Shown piece by piece: positions 1 through 6,928 of a stretch of DNA of 14,258 bases. A model generated the notes under the pieces. The model was not told where the DNA came from and made no database searches. It was given only the letters and a program-made list of their open reading frames with translations. Location of the stretch: contig JBJXGB010000185.1 in the NCBI GenBank assembly GCA_046152935.1, positions 1 through 14,258 on the forward strand, read 5' to 3'. A program made the translations under genes and the position numbers. Positions within the stretch are counted from its first letter, which is position 1, and the number at the start of each line of letters is the position of its first letter. Source of the stretch: CAZMFZ01 sp046152935 (GTDB lineage: Bacteria; Bacteroidota; Bacteroidia; Cytophagales; UBA9547).

Positions 1-705
1 GATCCTTACAATACTTTGGGAAATCCGTCAAACCCAAACAACACACCACAATCGCAATACAGCACGCAACAAGCAGGTATAACATCGTCTGCCGACACTA
101 CCCAGGAAGACACTACCGTGGTGGCGAAAGAAAAATATGGGTTCAGAAACAATCCTTTCATTGCCTCCATTGCCTCGATTATTGTGCCTGGATTAGGTCA
201 AGTATACAATGGTAAATTTTGGAAAGTGCCCATTTTTTTGAGCATAATGGGTACTTTTGGCTACTTCGTATATGAAAACAATAGACAGTACCAAGATTTT
301 CGCAACGCTTACATTTATCTCAATGAAAAAGATCCAGTAAGTTTTGATGATATTTCTAGAGAAGAAGCCATAACGAATTACAACAGCATCAGGGAAAAAT
401 ATGAAAATTTCATTTTGCCGTTCGACACATTGCCCAATAGTAGAGCAGCTAATTTAATGGCCGCCAACAGAGATTTTTCACGTAGAAATAGAGATTGGAT
501 GGCGGTATTCTTTTTGCTGACTTATGTTTGCAATATTATGGATGCCTCGGTCGATGCACATTTTGCCAATTTTGATGTTTCAGACAAACTTTCGATGAAA
601 ATTCAACCTACATTTATGGCAATCAATGGCACTCCGCAAGTTGGCATAAATGTAAATTTGTTGTTTACAGACAATAGGAGAAAGTTAAAAGACATGAGGC
701 AATGA
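1..705 (+). CDS. DUF5683 family membrane protein, 5'-truncated
   Basis: The frame is open from base 1, so the gene almost certainly begins upstream; the TTG at 16 is only an internal leucine. 234 residues are visible. The first ~45 codons are a polar Asn/Gln/Ser/Thr-rich linker. The conserved domain follows: a hydrophobic segment with the motif PGLGQVYNG (codons 63-71), a second membrane segment (about 75-92), a charged loop, and a third hydrophobic stretch (about 166-188) ending in DASVDAHF. This pattern matches DUF5683, a Bacteroidota membrane protein family of unknown function whose members usually start with a signal peptide, here outside the window. It lies 177 bp upstream of dapB. The gap holds no convincing hairpin and only imperfect -7-like boxes (TAGTATTG at 711, TATCTATG at 831). 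The family call is from recalled motifs; the function is unknown. Confidence 0.8.
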   Translation, partial: DPYNTLGNPSNPNNTPQSQYSTQQAGITSSADTTQEDTTVVAKEKYGFRNNPFIASIASIIVPGLGQVYNGKFWKVPIFLSIMGTFGYFVYENNRQYQDFRNAYIYLNEKDPVSFDDISREEAITNYNSIREKYENFILPFDTLPNSRAANLMAANRDFSRRNRDWMAVFFLLTYVCNIMDASVDAHFANFDVSDKLSMKIQPTFMAINGTPQVGINVNLLFTDNRRKLKDMRQ

Positions 706-882
706 TTAAATAGTATTGTCGAATGACAAAACACTTAAGATTAAAGGACTAGCAGTAATAACAGAAATATAGACGAAGGTTATTGGGATAACAGTGAAGC
801 AAATGTTTATTTTTCGTTTTACTCCACAAGTATCTATGTCTTTTTTTATCAAATGACTGCAATTACAAGCAATATTTAAAAC

Positions 883-1602
883 ATGAAAATACTGTTAATC
901 GGATATGGCAAAATGGGCAAGGCCATCGAGGGCGTAGCTGCCAAGCGTGGACACCAAATTGTGGGCAAAATAGATGTAGACAACGCCCAAGATTTGAGAA
1001 AATTTAATGGAGAAAATGTTGATGCAGCCATAGAGTTCACCCATCCTAGTTCTGCCTTTGCAAATTTGACTTATTCACTTGAAAGCAACATCCCTATCGT
1101 ATGTGGCACTACAGGATGGCTAGATCAATTACCTGAACTACAGTCACTTATGCTGGCAAAAAATGGCTCGTTATGCTATTCGTCCAATTACAGCATTGGA
1201 GTAAATTTATTTTGGGCTGCCAACATAAAATTGGCACAATTGATGAATCTCCACGAAGAATATGATGTAACGATGGAAGAAATTCACCACGTGTATAAAA
1301 AAGATGCTCCCTCTGGTACAGCCATCACGACGGCTGACGACATTGTAAAGAACTTGGATAGGAAACAGAAATGGAGCATCGATATCGGAAAATTAGCGCA
1401 GAAAGACCTATTTATCGATCATAAACGCATACACAATATTCCCGGCACTCACACCGTTTTGTACACATCTGGCATAGACAGCATTCAATTGACACACACA
1501 GCATTTAATAGAGAAGGTTTTGCAACTGGTGCTGTTGTTGCTGCTGAATATATTTGCAAAAGAAAAGGTTTTTTTACCATGAAAGAAGTGCTTAGTTTAT
1601 AA
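883..1602 (+). CDS. dapB: 4-hydroxy-tetrahydrodipicolinate reductase
   Basis: Cytoplasmic enzyme that reduces hydroxy-tetrahydrodipicolinate with NAD(P)H, the second step of the diaminopimelate/lysine branch that feeds peptidoglycan synthesis. The 239-residue protein starts at ATG with the Rossmann dinucleotide motif GYGKMG (7-12). CGTTG (74-78) and SSNYSIG (100-106) follow. The signature EEIHHVYKKDAPSGTA spans 132-147: by family comparison H135 and H136 match the catalytic His pair, K139 the catalytic Lys, and the DAPSGT loop binds substrate. The length is the short form usual in Bacteroidota and shorter than the ~270 residues of Escherichia coli. The stop codon directly abuts the heptamer array that separates it from lepB, so the two genes may be co-transcribed. 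Start and end are unambiguous. Confidence 0.96.
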   Translation: MKILLIGYGKMGKAIEGVAAKRGHQIVGKIDVDNAQDLRKFNGENVDAAIEFTHPSSAFANLTYSLESNIPIVCGTTGWLDQLPELQSLMLAKNGSLCYSSNYSIGVNLFWAANIKLAQLMNLHEEYDVTMEEIHHVYKKDAPSGTAITTADDIVKNLDRKQKWSIDIGKLAQKDLFIDHKRIHNIPGTHTVLYTSGIDSIQLTHTAFNREGFATGAVVAAEYICKRKGFFTMKEVLSL

Positions 1603-1679
1603 ATTCATAATTCATAATTCATAATTCATAATTCATAATTCTTAATTCATAATTCTTAATTCATAATTCATAATTCATA
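1603..1679. repeat. Heptanucleotide tandem array, 11 units
   Basis: Eleven head-to-tail 7-bp units. Nine read ATTCATA; units 6 and 8 read ATTCTTA. A degenerate twelfth unit (ATTTAGT, 1680-1686) runs into the lepB leader. The array starts at the base after the dapB stop and ends 12 bp before the lepB GTG, so it fills nearly the whole intergenic gap. The sequence is seen directly. That copy number changes by slippage is inference from the low unit divergence. AATTCATAATTC-type repeats are, as I recall, common between genes in Bacteroidota. Confidence 0.95.
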
Positions 1680-1691
1680 ATTTAGTATAAA

Positions 1692-2849
1692 GTGGCTCAA
1701 AAAAAAATATGGAAATGGTGGGAGTGGACATTCGTAATACTCTCTTTAGGCCTTTGGTTACCTTTCGACCCTTACAAGAAAAAACCGGTTACAATCAAAG
1801 ACCATGTAAAAGAATGGGGCGAATCTATTTTATTCGCAGTAATTGCTGCCACACTCATTCGCTGGGCCACTTTTGAGGCATACACTATCCCTACCCCATC
1901 GATGGAAAAATCGTTGCTGGTAGGTGATTTCCTATTTGTCAGCAAATTACATTATGGTTCTCGCACACCAATTACGCCCTTGCAAGTACCACTTACGCAC
2001 CAAACGATCTGGGGAACGCCAATTCCTTCGTACTTAGATTGGATAAAATTGCCATCTTATCGTTTTCCAGGCTTTTCTGAAGTAAAAAAAGGCGATTGTG
2101 TGGTGTTTAACTGGCCAGCAGACGAAGGCTATCCTACCGATTTGAAAACCAACTACATCAAAAGATGCATCGGTACTGCTGGCGATACCATCGAAGTAAG
2201 AGATATTCAAGTGTACATTAATAGTAAGAAAGCCGAAAATCCAAAAAATATGCAGTACGATTATTTTGTGGAAACAAAACAAACCATCAGCGAGCGTACT
2301 TTCAAAAAAATGGGTATCAACAAATCTGATAGGCAGCAATATGAAAATGGCTATTTTATGTTTGCTACCAATGAAATGATTGAGGAATTTAAGAAAAATC
2401 CTGAAGTCACAGCCATTCAACCGCAAAAAGACTCTGTCGGAAAGGCAGATGAACGAGTATACCCAAGTGCACCTTCAAAATTCAGTTGGAATGCCGATAA
2501 TTTTGGGCCATTGGTAATTCCTTCACAAGGAATGCAAATTACCATAGACTCAAACACCATTGCTTTGTATGAATTGGTAATAAGAAAATATGAAAATAAC
2601 GATAAAGTAGAAGTGAAAAATGGCAATCTGTATGTAGATGGAAACGAAATAAAAACGTATACTTTCAAACAAGATTACTATTTTATGATGGGCGATAATC
2701 GCCACAATTCGCTCGATTCACGTTTTTGGGGTTTTGTGCCTAGTGACCATATCGTTGGAAAAGCGGTATTTATTTGGCTCTCATTAGATTATAGTGGCAA
2801 TTTAATAGATAAAATACGTTGGAAACGTCTTTTCTCAGTAGTAAAATAA
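1692..2849 (+). CDS. lepB: Type I signal peptidase (S26)
   Basis: Membrane-bound serine protease that removes signal peptides from secreted proteins. The 385-residue protein has two N-terminal hydrophobic segments (about 12-24 and 45-58). The Ser box PTPSMEKS follows, with the predicted nucleophile S70, and then VGDFLFVSK (77-85). Box D, NYIKRCIG (154-161), supplies the predicted general base K157. Box E, GDNRHNSLDSR, is at 334-344 and a C-terminal hydrophobic stretch is at about 354-366. About 175 residues separate box D from box E, more than in E. coli LepB, consistent with the enlarged periplasmic domain of Bacteroidota enzymes. The start is GTG: an in-frame TAG at 1683 bars any upstream start, and the next ATG (M71) would remove the nucleophile. 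A perfect 16-bp hairpin ends the unit downstream. Confidence 0.95.
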   Translation: MAQKKIWKWWEWTFVILSLGLWLPFDPYKKKPVTIKDHVKEWGESILFAVIAATLIRWATFEAYTIPTPSMEKSLLVGDFLFVSKLHYGSRTPITPLQVPLTHQTIWGTPIPSYLDWIKLPSYRFPGFSEVKKGDCVVFNWPADEGYPTDLKTNYIKRCIGTAGDTIEVRDIQVYINSKKAENPKNMQYDYFVETKQTISERTFKKMGINKSDRQQYENGYFMFATNEMIEEFKKNPEVTAIQPQKDSVGKADERVYPSAPSKFSWNADNFGPLVIPSQGMQITIDSNTIALYELVIRKYENNDKVEVKNGNLYVDGNEIKTYTFKQDYYFMMGDNRHNSLDSRFWGFVPSDHIVGKAVFIWLSLDYSGNLIDKIRWKRLFSVVK

Positions 2850-2867
2850 AATCGAAAAATTAATTTT

Positions 2868-2906
2868 AAACAGCCTCAATTCACTATTTTTGAATTGAGG
2901 CTGTTT
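2868..2906 (+). terminator. Rho-independent terminator after lepB
   Basis: A perfect 16-bp inverted repeat (AAACAGCCTCAATTCA at 2868-2883 and its complement at 2891-2906) flanks a 7-base loop CTATTTT. It starts 19 bases after the lepB stop. The downstream T tract is short (TTT within the stem, then GATT), but the stem is long and has A runs on its 5' side. It separates the dapB-lepB block from the lipoprotein gene. Confidence 0.8.
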
Positions 2907-2961
2907 GATTAAGAAACCACTTCTTGTTGATATTATAAAAATATACCAAATTTACTCCGAA

Positions 2962-4782
2962 ATGAAAAAAATATCCTTACTCGTCTTATCAATTATCCTT
3001 ATTTTGCTTGGCTGCAACGATGTAAGGAAGAAAAAAGTAAAAACATCTTCAGAGGAGATAAAAAAAGCGAATGTATTTTTTGATCGAGTTTTCGATGAAG
3101 CCATTGATCGAAGTCCTATTTCGCAATCATATCTAGGAATAAAAAAAGACTACGATAAATGGGATGATATTTCATCTGAAAACGAAATTAAAGAGTATGA
3201 AATTTTGAAAAAAGAACTGGCTTTTTTAAAAACCAATGTCAAATACGATTTGCTAGACGAAGCAACAAAACTTAGCTATCAATTATTTGAGTACAACTCA
3301 AACTTAAAAATAGATGGATATCAATGGAGGATGTACAATTACCCAATCAACCAGATGTTTGGTTGGCATGCCGAAATACCAGCATTTCTCATCAATATAC
3401 ACGCCATTTCAGATAGTACTGATGCCAAAGCGTATATTTTAAGGATAAAAAACGCAGGCAAATTTATAGATCAAGTAATTGTAGGGCTAAAAGAAAGGGA
3501 ACTGGCGGGTATTGTTGCGCCCAAATTTGTATTCCCAATGGTGATCGAAGACTGTAAAAATCTATTGGTTGGAAAGCCATTTGAACCAAAATCAACCGAG
3601 AATTCAACTATTTTGGCCGATTTCATCATTAAAGTAAACGCATTAAATATTTCCGATAACAGTAAAAATATTTTGATTAAACAGGCTGAATATCAACTAC
3701 TTGCAACTCTAAAACCTGCCTATTTAGCACTAGTAAATACGCTTGTAGATTTGGAATCAAAAGCCGATACCAGCGATGGCGTCTGGAAATTTCCTCGGGG
3801 AAATGATTTTTACACTTATGCATTAAAAAGCCAAACGACAACCAACATGAGCCCAGATGAAATTTTTAATCTGGGCACAAGTGAGGTTGCTCGCATACAA
3901 AACGAAATGCGCACAATAATGCTAAAAGTGAATTACAAAAACGACAGTTTGCAATCGTTTTTTAAGTTCATGAAAACTGATTCTCAATTCTATCTGCCCA
4001 ATAATCAATTGGGTAGAGATCAGTATTTGAAATCTGCTACAGCGCTTATCGATACGATGAAAACAAAACTAGATTTGCTATTCATAACCAAACCCAAAGC
4101 TAAAATGTATGTAAAGGCTGTTGAGCCCTTTCGTGAAAAGTCGGCTGGAACTGCTTTTTACCAAGATCCTGCACCAGATGGCTCAAGGCCGGGCACTTAC
4201 TACGTAAATCTTTATGATATGAAGGCCATGCCAACCTACGAAATGGAAGCTCTCGCCTACCACGAAGGCATTCCTGGCCACCACATGCAATTGGCTATCG
4301 CACAAGAACTTGAGAATACACCAAAGTTCCGCAAATTTAATACTACCTACACAGCTTATGTAGAAGGTTGGGGCTTGTATTCAGAGCAAATTCCAAAAGA
4401 AATTGGCTTGTATCAAAACCCATATTCTGATTTTGGCAGGCTTTCTATGGAATTGTGGCGGGCTTGTCGTTTGGTAGTAGACGCAGGTATACACCACAAA
4501 AAATGGACAAGAAAGCAAGCCATCCAATATCTGAAAGATAATACACCAGCATCGGATCGAGAGTGCAGAAAGTCGATTGAAAGATACATTGTAATGCCAG
4601 GGCAAGCCACAGCCTACAAAATTGGCATGATTAAAATACTCACGCTCAGGGAATTAGCCATGAAAAAAATGGGCAACAATTTTGACATCAGAGAGTTTCA
4701 CGATGTAGTTTTAAAAAATGGTGCTTTGCCACTTGATGTTTTGGAGAAATTGGTGAACGACTATGTTGCTATGAAAAAGTAG
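2962..4782 (+). CDS. DUF885 family lipoprotein, putative metallopeptidase
   Basis: The 606-residue protein begins with a lipoprotein signal peptide (MKKISLLVLSIILILLGC): a basic start, a hydrophobic core and a lipobox ending at C18. It should be exported and lipid-anchored. The C-terminal half carries the DUF885 signature HEGIPGHH at 434-441 and a downstream YVEGWGLYSE motif (Glu 468). This arrangement resembles a zinc metalloprotease HExxxGHH site with a third Glu ligand. A conserved MPGQATAYKIG motif lies near the C terminus. DUF885 proteins are predicted peptidases with little biochemistry known to me; the substrate cannot be inferred. I chose ATG 2962 because it gives a textbook lipoprotein signal; an in-frame TTG at 2905 lies inside the lepB terminator stem. 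No consensus promoter is visible in the 55-base leader. Confidence 0.88.
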   Translation: MKKISLLVLSIILILLGCNDVRKKKVKTSSEEIKKANVFFDRVFDEAIDRSPISQSYLGIKKDYDKWDDISSENEIKEYEILKKELAFLKTNVKYDLLDEATKLSYQLFEYNSNLKIDGYQWRMYNYPINQMFGWHAEIPAFLINIHAISDSTDAKAYILRIKNAGKFIDQVIVGLKERELAGIVAPKFVFPMVIEDCKNLLVGKPFEPKSTENSTILADFIIKVNALNISDNSKNILIKQAEYQLLATLKPAYLALVNTLVDLESKADTSDGVWKFPRGNDFYTYALKSQTTTNMSPDEIFNLGTSEVARIQNEMRTIMLKVNYKNDSLQSFFKFMKTDSQFYLPNNQLGRDQYLKSATALIDTMKTKLDLLFITKPKAKMYVKAVEPFREKSAGTAFYQDPAPDGSRPGTYYVNLYDMKAMPTYEMEALAYHEGIPGHHMQLAIAQELENTPKFRKFNTTYTAYVEGWGLYSEQIPKEIGLYQNPYSDFGRLSMELWRACRLVVDAGIHHKKWTRKQAIQYLKDNTPASDRECRKSIERYIVMPGQATAYKIGMIKILTLRELAMKKMGNNFDIREFHDVVLKNGALPLDVLEKLVNDYVAMKK

Positions 4783-4811
4783 CATGAATTTTCAGATCAA
4801 CACAGAAAAAG

Positions 4812-4843
4812 AAAGCCCTAGAAAATATTCTGAGGGCTTTTTT
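4812..4843. terminator. Bidirectional terminator between convergent genes
   Basis: AAAGCCCT (4812-4819) pairs with AGGGCTTT (4833-4840) around a 13-base loop. On the plus strand it is followed by a T run (4838-4843). On the minus strand the complementary stem is followed by CTTTTTC. It lies between the DUF885 stop and the csp stop, so it can end both transcripts. Confidence 0.8.
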
Positions 4844-4901
4844 GATGTCATAAAGTGGCTACTACAATGGTAATCTTGTAATTAATTCGGTTCTAAGCTA
4901 T

Positions 4902-5093
4902 TTACAACTTGGCTACGTTAATTGCATTTACTCCCTTTTTGCCTTCTTCAAGTTCAAACGTCACTTTATCGTTTTGTTTGACTTTGTCTTTTAATCCAGT
5001 GGCGTGCACAAAATACTCTTTCGAGTCGGCATCATCCTTAATAAAACCATATCCCTTGGTTTCATTGTAAAATTTTACTAATCCTGTAAGCAT
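4902..5093 (-). CDS. Cold-shock domain protein (CspA family)
   Basis: A 63-residue single-domain nucleic-acid-binding protein. RNP1-like KGYGFI lies at 13-18 and RNP2-like YFVHAT at 27-32. The C terminus (EEGKKGVNAINV) is typical of cold-shock domains. Such proteins act as RNA chaperones that melt secondary structure; many are cold-induced, but induction cannot be judged here. The N terminus reads TGLVKFYN where many family members have GTVKWFN, so the usual tryptophan is replaced by Phe. Length matches the family (about 63-70). It is monocistronic, convergent with the DUF885 gene and divergent from the glycan locus, with a candidate promoter about 30-60 bases upstream of its ATG. Confidence 0.92.
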   Translation of the reverse strand: MLTGLVKFYNETKGYGFIKDDADSKEYFVHATGLKDKVKQNDKVTFELEEGKKGVNAINVAKL

Positions 5094-5124
5094 TGATCGA
5101 TAAGCATTGAATTAAAATGTTTAA

Positions 5125-5155
5125 CCAATGTAAGAATTATTTTGAGAAATTCAAA
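5125..5155 (-). promoter_or_regulatory. Candidate csp promoter
   Basis: On the minus strand, TTTG (5155-5152) and TACATTGG (5132-5125) are separated by 19 bases. They match the Bacteroidota -33 (TTTG/TTG) and -7 (TAnnTTTG) elements with one mismatch in the -7 box. Transcription would start about 25 bases before the csp ATG, giving a short leader. The call rests on motif matching only. Confidence 0.35.
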
Positions 5156-5261
5156 AAAAGGGAAAATAAATTTAGAAATTGTTCAATTAATTACGCCTTT
5201 TGTAGTGCTTGGCGATTTTACATTTTGGCATTTATTGTTGGGCAAAGCAAAGTATCACTCA

Positions 5262-5307
5262 ATTTGTGCTTGCCAAACAATAGCTAATGTTGTAATTTAG
5301 CACAAAT
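5262..5307. repeat. Inverted repeat before the glycan locus
   Basis: ATTTGTGCT (5262-5270) and its exact complement AGCACAAAT (5299-5307) flank 28 bases that hold a smaller inner repeat (AACA/TGTT). The right arm ends 8 bases before the FkbM ATG and overlaps the candidate -7 box. It could be an operator or an RNA hairpin. A 9-bp repeat at this spacing can also occur by chance in AT-rich DNA. Confidence 0.4.
5270..5300 (+). promoter_or_regulatory. Candidate promoter of plus-strand glycan operon
   Basis: TTG (5270-5272), a 20-base spacer, then TAATTTAG (5293-5300), one mismatch from TAnnTTTG. Initiation would fall near 5306, about 10 bases before the FkbM ATG. It lies within the inverted repeat 5262-5307. 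Confidence 0.35.
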
Positions 5308-5315
5308 ATTAATTT

Positions 5316-6041
5316 ATGCTTTTTAACTTTTTACTAAAGAAAAGTAATTTCATTTTCAAACCATTCGGCTTACAATTAAGCTACATCAGTAATTCAGAAA
5401 AACGGAAATATGAATGGCTTAAAAACCACAATATTGATTCAGTAATCGATATTGGAGCGAATCAGGGTCAGTTTGCGTTGAAAATTAACAGTGCGATAAA
5501 GCCAGCAGTTATATATTGCTTCGAGCCAACTACTGTCGCGTTCACTTCTCTTGAAAAAAACACAAGGATATTTAACAATATAAAACGCTTACAAATTGGT
5601 ATTGGTGATTCAAATAAAAAAATGGAAATCAATATCAATTCATATTCGCCAAGTTCGTCAATTTTAGCTTTATCGAACTACCATAAAAATAGTTATCCTG
5701 ATTTTTTGGAAACGACCACCGAAACGATACAAATAGCAACACTCGATAGCCTTGTGGCAGACCAAAAAGTGAAATTGACTTCAACCACACTCTTGAAAAT
5801 AGATGTACAAGGCTTTGAAAAGTTTGTACTTTTAGGTGCGAAACAATCACTTAAAGTGTTGAAAATGGTTTACTTGGAAGTGAGCTTTATCGAAATGTAT
5901 GCAAACCAACCACTTTTTGGAGAAGTATATGATTTCTTGATAGCAGAAAATTTTGTATTTATCGGTGCTGATAATTTGGCAAGCGATGAACACACCGCTC
6001 AGCCATTGTTTTTCGATGCCTATTTTATTCGAAAATTTTGA
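5316..6041 (+). CDS. FkbM family SAM-dependent methyltransferase
   Basis: A 241-residue class I methyltransferase. SAM-binding motif I, VIDIGANQG, lies at 43-51, the acidic motif CFEP at 68-71, and the FkbM signature LLKIDVQGFE at 159-168, followed by a YLEVSF strand (187-191 region). FkbM-type enzymes O-methylate hydroxyls on small molecules and sugars; in surface polysaccharide loci they are commonly assigned to sugar methylation. The target here is inferred from context only. It is the first gene of a plus-strand run with tight overlaps (TGATG with the next gene), so translation is probably coupled. Sequence outside the motifs differs clearly from the second FkbM protein on the minus strand, so the pair does not look like a recent duplication. 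Confidence 0.88.
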   Translation: MLFNFLLKKSNFIFKPFGLQLSYISNSEKRKYEWLKNHNIDSVIDIGANQGQFALKINSAIKPAVIYCFEPTTVAFTSLEKNTRIFNNIKRLQIGIGDSNKKMEININSYSPSSSILALSNYHKNSYPDFLETTTETIQIATLDSLVADQKVKLTSTTLLKIDVQGFEKFVLLGAKQSLKVLKMVYLEVSFIEMYANQPLFGEVYDFLIAENFVFIGADNLASDEHTAQPLFFDAYFIRKF

Positions 6042-6928
6042 TGGAACCTAAAGTTATACAAAACACCCTTTTCAATAAAAAATGTGCTTGTTGCCAAAGT
6101 GAAGAGATAAATTTATTTGCTACAAATGTCGACTACCTAAAGCCTGTTTATTATTCAACTACAGAAATACAACTTTCTAACACGGTTGAGCTTTGGCGGT
6201 GCCAATCTTGCAAATCAGTTTTTATTCAAAATGCTATTTGCGAAAGCGATTCTATTAATTTGTACAGCTTTGGGGAAAGTAGCAAAAGATGGAACAATGA
6301 AATGACTTTTTTTGAAGAAAAAACTACTCAATTGATAAAATTGATACTTCCCTATTTGACGAATAAAGAGGCTGTTTTAGATATTGGTTGCAGTACAGGC
6401 AGGCTACTGGATTTTGCAAAAATCAATGGATCTAAACAAACATTTGGGATCGAATTTTCAATAGAATCTCAAAATATCTGCGTACAGAAGGGGCATTTGA
6501 TGATAAATGAAATTGCAGATTTTAAGGAGACCTTTGATACCGTTTTTGCATTCGATCTTATCGAACACACATACAATGTACCTGGTTTTTTGTCAGGAAT
6601 CAGCAATGCTTTGAAAAAAGATGGCATTTTGATAGTACTCACCGGCAATCCTCATGCATTTACAGCCCAATTATTGAAGAATAATTGGTGGTATTATTGC
6701 TTTCCAGAACATGTGGTATTTCCGTCAAAGCAATTTTATGCCAATCTTAAAGATTTTGATTTGGTAAATTATGCCAAGGTTTATAATGGCAAATCATATA
6801 CCGGAAATCTTACAAAACTATTTTTTAAGTTGATATACTATTTTAGATTAAACGGCAAATACATTGGGTTGCCATCTTTTGTAAAAGATCATCATTTGGT
6901 GATATTGAGGAAACATGCACAAAAATAA
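6041..6928 (+). CDS. Class I SAM methyltransferase with N-terminal zinc ribbon
   Basis: 295 residues. The N terminus has two CxxC pairs (C15/C18 and C54/C57), forming a probable zinc ribbon. The catalytic domain follows: motif I VLDIGCSTG (112-120), acidic GIEFS (136-140), DLIEH (172-176) and a post-motif LKKDGILIVLTGNP. FPEHVVFPS (221-229) resembles the PEHxxxF segment of UbiG/Methyltransf_23-like enzymes in surface glycan clusters. The substrate is unknown; a sugar or lipid-linked glycan intermediate is inferred from the neighbours. The start is ATG 6041, sharing its A with the TGA of the upstream gene; a TTG three bases earlier is less likely. The stop lies 14 bases inside the next gene, suggesting coupled translation. 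Confidence 0.85.
   Translation: MEPKVIQNTLFNKKCACCQSEEINLFATNVDYLKPVYYSTTEIQLSNTVELWRCQSCKSVFIQNAICESDSINLYSFGESSKRWNNEMTFFEEKTTQLIKLILPYLTNKEAVLDIGCSTGRLLDFAKINGSKQTFGIEFSIESQNICVQKGHLMINEIADFKETFDTVFAFDLIEHTYNVPGFLSGISNALKKDGILIVLTGNPHAFTAQLLKNNWWYYCFPEHVVFPSKQFYANLKDFDLVNYAKVYNGKSYTGNLTKLFFKLIYYFRLNGKYIGLPSFVKDHHLVILRKHAQK

Noticed and set aside
1..5. GATCC at the window edge as a cloning-site scar
   Set aside because: Five bases are not evidence, and the reading frame is continuous with the DUF5683 gene.
1603..1679. Heptamer array as a CRISPR
   Set aside because: Units are 7 bp with no spacers and no cas genes are nearby; it is a simple tandem repeat.
2034..2668. Long open frames antisense to lepB
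   Set aside because: They lie wholly inside a well-supported gene, show no family motifs and are explained by codon bias of the sense strand. Antisense frames inside the DUF885, glycosyltransferase and FkbM genes were rejected for the same reason.
2905..2961. TTG start 19 codons upstream of the DUF885 lipoprotein ATG
   Set aside because: It lies in the last bases of the lepB terminator stem and would bury the lipoprotein signal peptide; ATG 2962 gives a proper signal.
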